A stretch of DNA of 64,000 nucleotides from an uncultured Nitrospira sp. (GCA_902500825.1 CABVRX010000013.1:26460-90459); one strand, 5' to 3'; counted from the stretch's first letter, positions 54,001-63,905 are shown. A program made the numbers and translations. The notes: a model not told the origin generated them from the letters alone.

Positions 54001-57000
54001 GAAGGACAGCCTGTGGATCCAGTTGCAAATGTCCGAACCAGAAATCCCGGCGGGGTCAGTCGTCGCAGCGAGAGAATCTTTGTCTCGCCCTTATGCGCGG
54101 CCATTGCAGGCAATCCATTCGATCCTTTCCTCCGTACCATCAGACCAGAGGCATGCTCCTCTGTATCCCCTCCCGTCCAGTGTTCCATCGAAACCGGGCT
54201 ACTGAGCCATCCGCCTGGTTCGGCGGGGAGGCTGTCGCGTCCGGCAACAATAAAGGTGCTCTGCTCCCCGCCGGCCAAGGCGACACAACGGTTCTGCAGG
54301 AGCGGCTGAGTCTGATCCGTCTTCGATGAGAGCTGCGTGACTGTGCCACTGAGATTCGACGTCGATGATTGAATCGTTACTTTGCCGCTTGGGCCAAACT
54401 GTGACGAGGCATCAACGAGGCTTGTCTGATCCTGTAAGAACCGAGGCGTCAAAATTGTGATGTCCCCACCTCTTCCTCGCACCGCGTGCGTGAGGATCGT
54501 GCTGTTGTTTTGTACAATAACTTCATTGGGATCGATGAAGATTGTTCCGCTGTCTCCAGTGCCATCGAGCACTGACGTGCTGATCCGGCCATTCGCTAGG
54601 TGTATACGATCTTTTGCTAAGACGTCGATCTTGCCACCCCTGGCTGTTCTTGCTTCTGTCGTAAGCTCACTGCCTTGTACGCTGAGTTGTCGACCAGCAT
54701 CGATCTTGATATTGCCTGCGTTTCCTGGGCCGGTGCTGCTGGCCGAGATCGAGGCGCCGTTGGTCAGAGTGACATGATCCGTTGCCGTCACCTTAATCGA
54801 GCCACCGACGGCACTTGAGGCCGTCCCGGATGTTTCGGCAGAGAGTTCCCCACCATTCTGAATAGTGAGAGATCTTGCACGCAGATCGATCGCGCCGCCA
54901 GCGCCGGTACCTTCCGCTTTCGTGAAGATGCCACTGCCGGGTCCATCGATCAGGATCGCGTCTGCAGGGCCTGTCTGGCCTTGGATTGTGACGATTCCTC
55001 CTGGACCAGAGGGAACCACGGGTGCTCCAGTGTCAGGGTCTTGCCCCAAGGTACTTCCGCTTCTAATTTGTCCTCCACTTCTGAGTTGAAGGTTGGTCGT
55101 GAAAAGATTGAGCGGTCCACCGGTTCCGGAGCCTATGGATTCAGTGGACAAGTAACTGTCACTAGTGACACTCATGTCATGAGCTCTGATGGTGAGAGCT
55201 GCAGCGGGGGTCTGTACTCTTGCGACTGTCTGGATACGGGAAGCGTCAGCAAGACGTAAACTGCCCGAGAGGTTCAGAATGATGTTTCCCGGAGCCATAG
55301 CACTGAAATTGTCACCCTGAATGCGAGAGCCTCCAGCTGGGGAGGTTCCACTGAGTTGAAGGTTGTTTGCAATGACCTGAATGGTTCCTAGTGCCCCGCC
55401 GAGAAAGCTCTGATTAAAAACACTCGTTCCTTCGGTGAGAAAGATATCGCCGTGCGATGCGTTCAACGAAATATTTCCTGTATTGCCACGAGAGAGGCTT
55501 GCTTGAGAAGTTACCTGCGAGGCATTCGCCAGATTGATGTTACCATTAGTACTTGTCAGCGTAATATTCCCCGCATTTCCTGTTGAACCTTCAGATGAAG
55601 CCGATCTTATAGTTGCGAAATCCGTCTCTAGGTTCTGATTTGCCGTAACCCAAATATCCCCTGTGTGACCGGCCGTCCTTGGCACTATCTCTAATTCACC
55701 GTCGAATTGTCCTGCTATGGTTTCAAGTTGTCCGTTATCCTTTACAAGTACGGAATTCCCTTCCAATCTGATTGCGCCGCTATTCCCTCCCGTACTTCCA
55801 GCGTGGATATTGGAGCGGATGCCGGTGAAAAAAGAGGGGGGAACGCGGTTAATTGCATCTTCAAAGCTCCAGGTCCCAATGATCTCAATACGGTCAGACT
55901 TCACATGCACGCCTCCATAGGTAACACCGGGCGTTGCGTTTCCAGACACATTTGTCTCAAGGACAGCGCCGTTCTGGATCGTCGTGTTCTGCTTGATGGT
56001 AATGTCGATACCTCTTCCAATCGATTCCACCTCGTCAATGATAGAACCAGGACCTTCAATATTGGCTGAGATTGTGGAGTCGCTTAGAACAAACTGGCCA
56101 CCCCGGATAAGCACGGTACCTCCACCTTTACCGCTAACATCTAGTAACGACTTCTGAGAAACACTAATTTCTCCGAGTGCTCCGAACGACTGAGCGTTGA
56201 TGTTAGGAGCCTGGTCCAAGGTTCCAGCCAGGATCTCTCCTGGCGAAGCGACACTAGCTATATTCACCTGACCACTTTGTGCCGTTAGTTTTGCCCCGTT
56301 TATGGTCACCCCATTGGGTGTAGAGGCCGTGAAGCCTGTGTCAGGGTCTATATAGGTAAATCCGAGATTCCCCCCTACGAGTGATATCGAGCGGCCAGGT
56401 TCCATTTCCAATTTGCTTCCTTGGACAGCGATGGCTGCTGGATTGGAGCCTAGGAACCCAAATGCGGCCACTGGCGCGCTTGTGAGCATGTTTGGTAATG
56501 CAGAGTCAGCGTGGAAAAGTCCTGTCGTGCCATTTGATTCGGCCAGGCGCAGATAGTCTGCTGTCGTGAAGGTCACCGATCCTCCGACATTCAACGATGC
56601 AGTAGGGCCAAAGACAATACCCGACGGATTCATCAAAAACAGATTCGCATTCTCGAACCCTGTAGTTTGAATCATGCCGAAGATGTTCGAGGGATTGCCT
56701 CCGGTTACTCGGCCTAGAATATTGGAGGTCTCGAGACCTGAGTCATTAAGAAAGTTGGCGATGTGGTTTCTGGGTACATTGAACTCGCCAAAGCTGTGAA
56801 AAAGATTAGTTCCTACACGAGTTCCGCCTGTGATGTTGTATTGAGTCACTTCATTAGGACCGCTCCCGATGACCGATGGATCACTGACCTGTGTATGCAA
56901 TCCTGAGGGGATTATGGGAGGCACAGCTTGGGCATGACCAGTCTTCGGCAATAATGGTGAGAATATCAAAAAGGCCAGTGATGTGAGAATGAGATGCGAG

Positions 57001-57038
57001 TAAGGAGCTTGACGAGGGCTCAGCGATATTCTTATCAT
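53997..57038 (-). CDS. Two-partner secretion exoprotein (TpsA, hemagglutinin-like)
   Basis: The 1013-residue protein has a signal peptide and a TPS domain (FHSFGEFNVPRN, NLFLMNPSGIVFGPTASLNV: the NPNL-type motif). A long beta-helical body is built of Asn/Gly/Ser-rich repeats (for example TTSTNGNINLANASQ). The last 100 residues have two Cys (QNRCVALAGG and GSTGCPS), possibly a disulfide anchor. It is short compared with classic FHA-type adhesins. Its role (adhesion, defence or matrix) is unknown. It is the first gene of the operon. Confidence 0.9.
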   Translation of the reverse strand: MIRISLSPRQAPYSHLILTSLAFLIFSPLLPKTGHAQAVPPIIPSGLHTQVSDPSVIGSGPNEVTQYNITGGTRVGTNLFHSFGEFNVPRNHIANFLNDSGLETSNILGRVTGGNPSNIFGMIQTTGFENANLFLMNPSGIVFGPTASLNVGGSVTFTTADYLRLAESNGTTGLFHADSALPNMLTSAPVAAFGFLGSNPAAIAVQGSKLEMEPGRSISLVGGNLGFTYIDPDTGFTASTPNGVTINGAKLTAQSGQVNIASVASPGEILAGTLDQAPNINAQSFGALGEISVSQKSLLDVSGKGGGTVLIRGGQFVLSDSTISANIEGPGSIIDEVESIGRGIDITIKQNTTIQNGAVLETNVSGNATPGVTYGGVHVKSDRIEIIGTWSFEDAINRVPPSFFTGIRSNIHAGSTGGNSGAIRLEGNSVLVKDNGQLETIAGQFDGELEIVPRTAGHTGDIWVTANQNLETDFATIRSASSEGSTGNAGNITLTSTNGNINLANASQVTSQASLSRGNTGNISLNASHGDIFLTEGTSVFNQSFLGGALGTIQVIANNLQLSGTSPAGGSRIQGDNFSAMAPGNIILNLSGSLRLADASRIQTVARVQTPAAALTIRAHDMSVTSDSYLSTESIGSGTGGPLNLFTTNLQLRSGGQIRSGSTLGQDPDTGAPVVPSGPGGIVTIQGQTGPADAILIDGPGSGIFTKAEGTGAGGAIDLRARSLTIQNGGELSAETSGTASSAVGGSIKVTATDHVTLTNGASISASSTGPGNAGNIKIDAGRQLSVQGSELTTEARTARGGKIDVLAKDRIHLANGRISTSVLDGTGDSGTIFIDPNEVIVQNNSTILTHAVRGRGGDITILTPRFLQDQTSLVDASSQFGPSGKVTIQSSTSNLSGTVTQLSSKTDQTQPLLQNRCVALAGGEQSTFIVAGRDSLPAEPGGWLSSPVSMEHWTGGDTEEHASGLMVRRKGSNGLPAMAAHKGETKILSLRRLTPPGFLVRTFATGSTGCPS

Positions 57039-57261
57039 TATTTACCTTACGGGAGCAGTTGTTCGTACACTCTAGGAGGCCACCGTTGCTTCCGAGATCT
57101 GTAACTGATCCCGGTCTGTTTGACTTGCCTGTCAGAATGTCTCTATCCTATTCAGACCGATCACGGATGCTTCCGCAAGCAGAACCTGCAGGACTCTCAA
57201 TCATCCATCACTGGCCTGCGCGAGAAATCTTAACGCTCGCTGTTTTCTACCCCCTGGAGTG

Positions 57262-57663
57262 CTAGGATCCTATTAGCGCAGTTATTTTCCCTCCGAAAAA
57301 CGATTCGACCTTGAGCCTTTCTCCTAGATCGCCAAGCACTTTCAGAGCAAGATTACGACGAGCACAGTCTCCAACCTTCATTAGATAAGTTGCCTGATCT
57401 GTCAGAGCAAGGTCGCGGACAGAGCGGATGTCTATCACAATAGGGTTGGCAATGGAGGTGGTAGACTCAGCGGTATTCGTATTGCGATACCCGCAGACAG
57501 GGCAATGACGTGAGGAACCACGACAGGCGCAGTTGTACCAACACGTCGATCCACAAGGACAGCAATGGTAGGCATAGGCCTCACCCGATGGAAACTGCGT
57601 TTCAACGCCAATCTGCAGGAAGAGAAAGATAAAAAACCCAGCGACGAACCTCAGTATACGCAT
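57262..57663 (-). CDS. Exported cysteine-rich hypothetical protein
   Basis: The 133-residue protein has a signal peptide (FVAGFFIFLFLQIGVETQF) followed by a cysteine-rich segment (YHCCPCGSTCWYNCACRGSS, then RHCPVCGYRN; nine or more Cys in 35 residues) and a conserved-looking C-terminal part with an ALTDQATYLMKVGDCARRN stretch. The Cys cluster could form disulfides or bind metal. No family is recognised. It lies 19 bp after the lipoprotein gene on the same strand. Confidence 0.7.
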   Translation of the reverse strand: MRILRFVAGFFIFLFLQIGVETQFPSGEAYAYHCCPCGSTCWYNCACRGSSRHCPVCGYRNTNTAESTTSIANPIVIDIRSVRDLALTDQATYLMKVGDCARRNLALKVLGDLGERLKVESFFGGKITALIGS

Positions 57664-57681
57664 GATAAAATCCCTCCCTTA

Positions 57682-58059
57682 TCACTTAGTTTTGTATTCA
57701 TCTTCCTGCTCATCTGGTGCCTCTCGGAGAGTCTTACTGTTAAGAAATGAACCCTGGCCATTAGTGAATTCGTAGGTCCTGTCGGTCACTATTTTCCCTT
57801 GCAACAAGAGCGTAGCTAAATCGGTCACGGGAACCACAAATCTGGCATCAGGGCTCGCTCCATCCTTTATCAGGTCCGGGGAATATTTCCCGATTACATA
57901 ACCTTTTGAGGCATCTGCTTCGGTTATCGTGAGCTTGTAGTAACATGGGGTGGGATCAAGGGAAGAAAGAGCATCAGGAGGAGGGCACCTCTTATTGCTG
58001 CATCCACTCAGTAACAGTGCAAAAACTCCAAGAAGTAAAATACCTCTAGATGTGATCAT
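57682..58059 (-). CDS. Small lipoprotein
   Basis: The 125-residue protein has a lipoprotein signal ending LLSGC (Cys20). The mature domain has a CPPPD and CYYKLTITEADASKGYVIGK, so an extra disulfide is possible, then beta strands. It precedes the cysteine-rich exported protein gene. No family is recognised. Confidence 0.72.
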   Translation of the reverse strand: MITSRGILLLGVFALLLSGCSNKRCPPPDALSSLDPTPCYYKLTITEADASKGYVIGKYSPDLIKDGASPDARFVVPVTDLATLLLQGKIVTDRTYEFTNGQGSFLNSKTLREAPDEQEDEYKTK

Positions 58060-58386
58060 GCTCCCCCTCCTTTGCCGTTCCTTGGGAAGTGCTCATAAGA
58101 AGAACCAGCTCTTGAGTACGTTTGACCATTATTCTGACAATGCGTAGGAGCAGTCTAATTACCTCCTGCCAAAACGCTCATATGGACTTTCACCTACACT
58201 TTATCGAGCGATACGTATTCCTGTTGCTTATCTTGCACAATAACCATTTAACGTGACTCTTTTTTATCTTCATCGCCCTGTCGAAAAGTTCCAACTAACA
58301 ATTTCAAATAGTATCTTGTGGCCCTATATCCACTACGTCCAAGTAGCTAGATTTTGACCCTGTAGTATAGATTCATTCGGCTCAAG
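58060..58386. other. AT-rich intergenic region
   Basis: This stretch is more AT-rich than its surroundings. It holds no supported gene, and no repeat was seen. It may carry the promoter of the lipoprotein pair. Confidence 0.45.
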
Positions 58387-58593
58387 TCAAGCTCTAATAT
58401 GCTCGTCATGGCTCTCGTTCTCTAACCGAGGCAGGGGTTGAAGATGTTGAAGATATGGTACCTCTGCCGGTAAGTAGTTATTCTGGCTTATTCCGCTGTT
58501 TTCGGTGGCGAGCTTGGTGCATTCCAGCAAGTATGGCTTGAGGGCAACGAGTCGGTGATCGGTGGGTTTATGATTGGCAACGCTTCGATTCAT
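58387..58593 (-). CDS. Small hypothetical protein (68 aa), sigma-54-linked
   Basis: The frame opens at ATG 58593 with an AAAGGAG site 6 nt upstream. The protein is hydrophilic and His/Glu-rich near its C-terminus (ENESHDEHIRA), with no signal or membrane segment. No family is recognised. Support for a real gene comes from the strong ribosome-binding site plus a sigma-54 promoter candidate 47 bp upstream and a TGAATC-N6-GATTCA element behind that. Confidence 0.55.
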   Translation of the reverse strand: MNRSVANHKPTDHRLVALKPYLLECTKLATENSGISQNNYLPAEVPYLQHLQPLPRLENESHDEHIRA

Positions 58594-58639
58594 CACAACT
58601 CCTTTGTGGGCTATTCGGCTCTATGCTTCGTTGCTCACC

Positions 58640-58655
58640 AGCAAGATGCACGCCG
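58640..58655 (-). promoter_or_regulatory. Sigma-54 promoter candidate before the 68-aa gene
   Basis: On the minus strand CGGCGTG-CATC-TTGCT has exact GG-N10-GC spacing and a perfect -12 TTGCT. Predicted start near 58629, giving a 36-nt leader with AAAGGAG. Confidence 0.6.
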
Positions 58656-58774
58656 CTGATGCGATACCAAGAGGGCATCCTCGACATATGATAGAAATAC
58701 GTAGACTTTGGGCGCTGTTGTCGCTTCCCCAATGGGGCAGGGCTTCGATTTATGGGCTCAGAGAAGGGGAGGGA

Positions 58775-58796
58775 AGTGAATCCAAAGAGATTCAGC
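58775..58796. promoter_or_regulatory. Regulatory element U5 (TGAATC-N6-GATTCA)
   Basis: AGTGAATC-CAAAGA-GATTCAGC is a near-perfect inverted repeat with the same architecture as AGTGAATC-GAAACC-GATTCAGG in U4. It lies about 120 bp upstream of the -24 element at 58655. Confidence 0.6.
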
Positions 58797-58962
58797 TCTG
58801 TATCTAAACTAATTCACTGCTGGTATCACCGTCTACTTGACGGTGACCTGCCTCACGCTTCAGACTAGGCTGCATCTAAAGGCAGCATTGAATTGTGAAT
58901 GTTGAGTTTCCGGAGTTTCAGCTTCAAACTCAATACTAACCACTCAACGCTTCCGCAAGAAT

Positions 58963-59039
<77 letters not shown>

Positions 59040-59269
59040 CAGAGAGCGTGCTCGACCCGGAGCCTATTTTTCTCTTGAGGCGACGGGATAAACCCATCCA
59101 CTTCGTCTTTGTCCGGAGATGCGTTGCCCGAACCGCTCGCTCCTCGTCTCGCTCTGTACTGCTGCCGACGGAGATATCCCCTCATCGAACTCCAAGGAAG
59201 AACGGGTATTCCCCAGTGGACATTCAAGGGTTCGGTCCCCTATAGTTTTGCTCCAATCTTCACGTTCTC

Positions 59270-62257
59270 ATGGTTCGAGCGGATATGCGTCGATTTCTCC
59301 GACCCAAAGTTGTGATCGGCGTTCTGGTAGGATCGATCGCCTTCTATGCGCTCGTTGGGTTTTTTCTACTTCCCTATCTGATTAAATCGTACGTCATTCC
59401 CACCGTCTCGGATCAGATCAAGCATCCGATCGTTCTTCGCGAAGCCGCATTCAATCCTTTTGCTCTCTCGCTTCGTCTCACCGGCTTGGAAGTGCGGGAA
59501 CAGAACGAGACGCCGATGCTGGGTTTCGAGGAGCTGTTCGTGAATCTGCGCGCAGTTACATTGTTCTTACAGAAGGTCGCATTCGATGAAATCCGCCTCG
59601 TCATGCCCTTCGTGGCGGCCAGGGTAAATCCTGACGGAAAGCTGAATCTGATGTCGTTGGCTCCACCACCGGATGAAACTGTGCAACAACCGGCCCCGCC
59701 ATCGGGGGAACCCAATAATAAGATGATGTCGGTGGAGATTGATCTGCTGGAGATTGACCAAGGGATCCTGGAATACAGGGATGAATCCAAGCGAAGGCCA
59801 GTCTTGATCGATGTCGTGCCGATTCATCTCGTGCTACGGGACTTCAGCACCATTCCGAGCCAAGAGAGCGAGAATGCTCATGCCTTCAAGGCCGAAATCG
59901 GAAAGGGCGAAACGGTGGCTTGGGAGGGGAACATCTCGTTGGAGCCGGTGGAGTCCGACGGCAAGCTGAGTTTATCCGGGATCAAGTTGCGCACGTTGTA
60001 TCAAGTGGTGCGCGACCAGTTTCTGTTCGATGTTCCGCAGGGCGTCATCGGCCTATCCGGAGCGTACCATTTCGATCTTCGCGGTCAGGCTCCTCAGGCA
60101 ACGATCAAGAATGGCGAAGTGTCGATTCAGAATCTCGCGATCGTGGAACGGGGCGGGATTGATCCAGTCGTGAAAATTCCAAGCCTTGGTGCGGAAGGGA
60201 TTCAGTTGGATCTGCAAAAACAGACCATTGATGTCGCAAGGGTGCATTCAGCCGATGCTCGGTTCGAAGCCTGGATGGATCCGGATGGCGCGCTCAACTA
60301 TCAACAGCTTTTCAAACCGGCAGCCGGGAGGGAGGCAGAGGAGAAACTTCCAGCCGCGACCGCCAAGCCGGAAAAACCGGCGAAGCCCTGGGCCATCACT
60401 GTCGACGAAATCGCAATCAAGAACTACGGCGCGTCATTTGAAGACCGGACACTTGAACGTCCCGGCCGTGTGGATGTAGACGCGATGAATGTCACCGTGA
60501 AGGATGTGCAGCTCCCATTCAAGAAACCGCTTCCGATCGATGTGTCGCTCAAGCTGAATGAGACCGGCTCGATTGGCGTACAGGGAAAGGTGAGGGTCGA
60601 ACCTCTCAGCGCCGATACAGATCTCAAGCTGGAGCACATCGACATCCGTCCCTTTCAGCCCTATCTGGATCGTTTCCTGAATGCCGATGTGCTGGATGGG
60701 GCGATCGATCTCGTCGGATCGGTGCATTTTTCTAAGGAACATGCAAACGAGCCGTTGATGCGATTTCAAGGAAATCTGGCGGTGAAGCAACTGAAGGTCG
60801 TGGATCGCAAGGAACTCGACGATGTGCTGACGTGGAAAGCGTTGAACGTGAATCAGATTGCACTGAATATCGAGCCGACCAGCGTGAAGATCGCTGAAAT
60901 TGTCTGGCAAGAGCCATCGGCCCACATGGTGGTGGACTCTCAAGGGCAACTCAATCTTTCGCGTCTTGCCGCTGCGCCTCCGCCCAGCGAGCAGACGGCG
61001 GCTCAAAACGTACCCAAAGACGAGACCGCAACTACGAAGGCAGGTGATCCCGTGCCTGTCACCATCGACCAGGTCAAGTTGGTCAAGCTGGTCGCAACAT
61101 TTCAGGACTTGTCGATCGACCCGAAAGTAAAAACCAGCCTCACCGAGTTCGGAGGGACCATCAAAGGACTATCGTCGAAGCAGCTGAAGAAAGCCGATGT
61201 CAACCTGAAGGGCAAAGTCGGAAGAGCCGCTCCCCTAAAAATAGTCGGAAAGATCAACCCGCTGAGCGAAGATGCCTTTACCGATCTGGTCGTGACCCTT
61301 GGCGCGATGGATTTGACACCGACAGGACCCTACAGCGGTAAATATGTGGGCTATGGATTGTCGAAGGGAAAATTGTCGCTCGATTTGAAATACAAGGTAT
61401 CGCAGAAAGTGTTGGAAGCGGAAAATCTCGTGCGTGTCGATCAACTGACGTTCGGTGAGAAGACGAATAGTCCGGACGCCACGTCGCTGCCCGTTCCGTT
61501 GATCGTGGGACTTCTGAAGGATCGGAAGGGCCTTATCGAAATCGATATGCCGATTCGCGGCAATCTCAATGATCCGGATTTCAGGTATGGGAAGGTGGTC
61601 ATTTCGACGTTGCTCAATCTGCTCGGAAAGGTCGTCGCTTCACCGTTTGCGTTAATGGGCAAGCTCGTGCCCGGCGGCGGTGGCGAGGAAGACCTTCAAT
61701 TTATCGAATTTCAACCAGGCAGCGCCTTGCTGGTAGATAGTGAACTGACAAAACTCGAGGCACTGGAGAACGCGTTGGGTGAGCGCGCGGGGCTCCGGCT
61801 CGATATTAAGGGAACGACTGATTCGACGCGTGATACGGCGGTGCTTCAAACGATGAAGCTTCGAGATCAGCTGTTTGCGATGAGCGGCGGGGCAAAGCCC
61901 GATCAGGAAGAGCTGTCGCCGAAAGTGGAGCAACGGCTGGTGGAAAAACTCTATGCGAAACTCCCTCCGCCTGATCCTTCCGCCACACCGGCGGAACCCG
62001 CGCAGCCGGACGTGGCGGAAATGAAGCGACAACTCGCGGTGGCCATCAAAATTTCCACAAGTGAATTAGAGACGCTGGCCCGCCAGCGCGCCGAGGCGAT
62101 CCGCCACCATCTTCTGGAGAACGGAAAGCTCACAGAGGAACGAGTCGTGCTGCTCGATACGGGCGTTGCCGAGTCCGGTCATGAGAAGGTGCGGACTCAG
62201 TTGTCCCTCTCTGCCGGGTTGCCGGATCATCCCGCACCAAGCTCTGAGATGCCTTGA
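59270..62257 (+). CDS. DUF748/AsmA-like envelope protein
   Basis: The 995-residue protein has an N-terminal transmembrane anchor (about 13-36) followed by the DUF748 pattern (LREAAFNPFALSLRLTGLEV, FEELFVNLRAVTLF) and repeated beta-strand blocks of the AsmA type. An OmpA-like end with FQPGSALLVDSELTKLEALE follows, plus a C-terminal helix. AsmA-like proteins are periplasmic bridges for lipids or outer-membrane biogenesis. ATG 59270 and ATG 59285 are both possible starts. Confidence 0.85.
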   Translation: MVRADMRRFLRPKVVIGVLVGSIAFYALVGFFLLPYLIKSYVIPTVSDQIKHPIVLREAAFNPFALSLRLTGLEVREQNETPMLGFEELFVNLRAVTLFLQKVAFDEIRLVMPFVAARVNPDGKLNLMSLAPPPDETVQQPAPPSGEPNNKMMSVEIDLLEIDQGILEYRDESKRRPVLIDVVPIHLVLRDFSTIPSQESENAHAFKAEIGKGETVAWEGNISLEPVESDGKLSLSGIKLRTLYQVVRDQFLFDVPQGVIGLSGAYHFDLRGQAPQATIKNGEVSIQNLAIVERGGIDPVVKIPSLGAEGIQLDLQKQTIDVARVHSADARFEAWMDPDGALNYQQLFKPAAGREAEEKLPAATAKPEKPAKPWAITVDEIAIKNYGASFEDRTLERPGRVDVDAMNVTVKDVQLPFKKPLPIDVSLKLNETGSIGVQGKVRVEPLSADTDLKLEHIDIRPFQPYLDRFLNADVLDGAIDLVGSVHFSKEHANEPLMRFQGNLAVKQLKVVDRKELDDVLTWKALNVNQIALNIEPTSVKIAEIVWQEPSAHMVVDSQGQLNLSRLAAAPPPSEQTAAQNVPKDETATTKAGDPVPVTIDQVKLVKLVATFQDLSIDPKVKTSLTEFGGTIKGLSSKQLKKADVNLKGKVGRAAPLKIVGKINPLSEDAFTDLVVTLGAMDLTPTGPYSGKYVGYGLSKGKLSLDLKYKVSQKVLEAENLVRVDQLTFGEKTNSPDATSLPVPLIVGLLKDRKGLIEIDMPIRGNLNDPDFRYGKVVISTLLNLLGKVVASPFALMGKLVPGGGGEEDLQFIEFQPGSALLVDSELTKLEALENALGERAGLRLDIKGTTDSTRDTAVLQTMKLRDQLFAMSGGAKPDQEELSPKVEQRLVEKLYAKLPPPDPSATPAEPAQPDVAEMKRQLAVAIKISTSELETLARQRAEAIRHHLLENGKLTEERVVLLDTGVAESGHEKVRTQLSLSAGLPDHPAPSSEMP

Positions 62258-62334
62258 GATCTGATCGCGGTCTAGTTTATGGGGAAGATGGCTGGAACGT
62301 CGCACGTTCTAAGCGAGGTCGTGTCTCAAACTCG

Positions 62335-62781
62335 TTACTTCACGCTGTACCGCATTCGTGTCCCGTGGAGAAGAGACAGCTCAATCTCAGAGGCGCTCAG
62401 TTCCACAGGAAAGAGAACACCGGAAATTTTGCACGCATTGATACTGGCACCGTCCATTTTGGCCTTGCTCAAGTCGATGCCACGGAGGTCGGATTGCCGG
62501 AAATAGCAGTCACTGAAATCTAGCCCATCCGCATCGAGACCCCGAAGATCGAGACCTCGCAGATCACATCCACGAAGGTCGCATGTATCGCCGGAAGCTT
62601 TCTTGGTGTTGAACTCCTTGATGCAGCCTTCGCGCAGCATGAGGTACATTGGATCTTTTGAGATATGTAGTTTTGTACGCGATGTGTCCGTGCCGGCCAT
62701 GTTCGGTTTCCCAGGGAGAATCTCATGAACCATATCGGCGAGACCATTGAGAAACTTGAGCCGGTATCTCCACGTTGTCAC
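62335..62781 (-). CDS. Pentapeptide-repeat protein
   Basis: The 148-residue frame (GTG start at 62781; later ATGs at 62733 and 62700 are possible) contains A(D/N)LxX repeats: CDLRGCDLRGLDLRGLDADG, LDFSDCYFRQSDLRGIDLSK, AKMDGASINACKIS. These form a right-handed beta-helix of about 10 coils. Functions vary (for example gyrase protection, membrane association). No membrane segment is seen. Confidence 0.78.
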   Translation of the reverse strand: MTTWRYRLKFLNGLADMVHEILPGKPNMAGTDTSRTKLHISKDPMYLMLREGCIKEFNTKKASGDTCDLRGCDLRGLDLRGLDADGLDFSDCYFRQSDLRGIDLSKAKMDGASINACKISGVLFPVELSASEIELSLLHGTRMRYSVK

Positions 62782-62969
62782 GTCTCAACTGTCGATAGCG
62801 GGGCTATAGTCGGCGGAATGCCGTTCTCTGTGCCTACTGCTCGACACGCGATATCAAGCGGCTCACGTTTTGACGGACGACCTCTTGAACTCGCCCGTTG
62901 AGGCACAGTATTGTACGGAAGACTGTAGGATCTTGTTGATTGGGTGATCGCGATACAAGGAGGTATGTC

Positions 62970-63605
62970 ATGGCCGTACGATTGGGAGACGATGCGCCGA
63001 ACTTTACGGCGGAAACGACGGAAGGTACGATCAATTTTCACGAATGGCTGGGTAACGGTTGGGGGATTCTTTTTTCGCACCCCAAGGACTATACTCCTGT
63101 TTGCACGACAGAGCTGGGGACGATGGCTAAAATCACGCCGGAGTTCAAAAAAAGAGGCGTAAAAGTGATTGCCGTCAGCGTCGATCCGATGGATTCCCAT
63201 AAGGGCTGGATCAACGACATCAACGAAACCCAAAGAACGACGGTGAATTATCCCATCATCGCCGATCCGGATAAGAAGGTAGCGACGCTGTACGATATGA
63301 TCCATCCCAACGCCATCGACAATATGACGGTGCGATCGGTCTTCATGATCGGTCCCGACAAGAAAGTCAAACTGACTTTGACCTATCCGGCCTCCTGCGG
63401 CCGGAATTTCGATGAGCTGTTGAGGGTCATTGACTCGCTCCAACTGACATCGAAGTTCAAAGTCGCGACCCCGGCGAACTGGAAAGACGGCGAGGATTGC
63501 ATCATTACTCCCGCCGTCGGCGACGCCGAAGCGAAAGATCTCTTCCCCAAGGGGTTCAAGACAGTGAAGCCCTATTTGCGCTATACCCCGCAGCCGAATC
63601 GGTAA
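62970..63605 (+). CDS. 1-Cys peroxiredoxin (Prx6-like)
   Basis: The enzyme reduces H2O2 and organic peroxides. From the ATG at 62970 (AAGGAGG 6 nt upstream) the protein has 211 residues. The peroxidatic cysteine lies in DYTPVCTTELGTM. A Prx6-type domain follows (VIAVSVDPMDSHKGWINDI, RSVFMIGPDKKVKL, ASCGRNFDELLRVIDSLQLT), with a long C-terminal domain (ANWKDGEDCIITP). One extra Cys in GEDC is typical of the class. It stands alone, followed by a strong hairpin. Confidence 0.93.
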   Translation: MAVRLGDDAPNFTAETTEGTINFHEWLGNGWGILFSHPKDYTPVCTTELGTMAKITPEFKKRGVKVIAVSVDPMDSHKGWINDINETQRTTVNYPIIADPDKKVATLYDMIHPNAIDNMTVRSVFMIGPDKKVKLTLTYPASCGRNFDELLRVIDSLQLTSKFKVATPANWKDGEDCIITPAVGDAEAKDLFPKGFKTVKPYLRYTPQPNR

Positions 63606-63630
63606 TCATCGAATTATTTCCGCTTGAATA

Positions 63631-63658
63631 GGCAGAAGGTGCGACCGCACCTTCTGCC
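63631..63658. terminator. 13-bp hairpin after the peroxiredoxin gene
   Basis: GGCAGAAGGTGCG and CGCACCTTCTGCC form a perfect stem around an AC dinucleotide 25 bp downstream of the stop. No T-run follows, so terminator strength is uncertain. Confidence 0.65.
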
Positions 63659-63905
63659 GTCCTTACCGTGACGGATGGACCCATCTCGGATCTAATAAGC
63701 ATTCCTGACCACTTTTCTCGTTTTTCTAGACAGAATGGAACTTGCTGAGTAGTATTACCTGGTCACTATGCGAGATGCCTAAAAAATTCTTGCTATGTTT
63801 CGATAGCTTAGGCATACTCACTGCCAACTTTTCTGGTGTGGACGATTTTGAACATGGGTGTAGGTGGGCAGTGTTTTTTTCATACTCACAAGGGAGGGCA
63901 TCAGT

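Larger units (their letters stand above)
58594..58962. other. Intergenic region before tRNA-Arg
   Basis: A plus-strand frame at 58574-58807 is not supported. The region contains the sigma-54 promoter candidate and element U5 for the minus-strand 68-aa gene, and the upstream part of tRNA-Arg. Confidence 0.45.
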
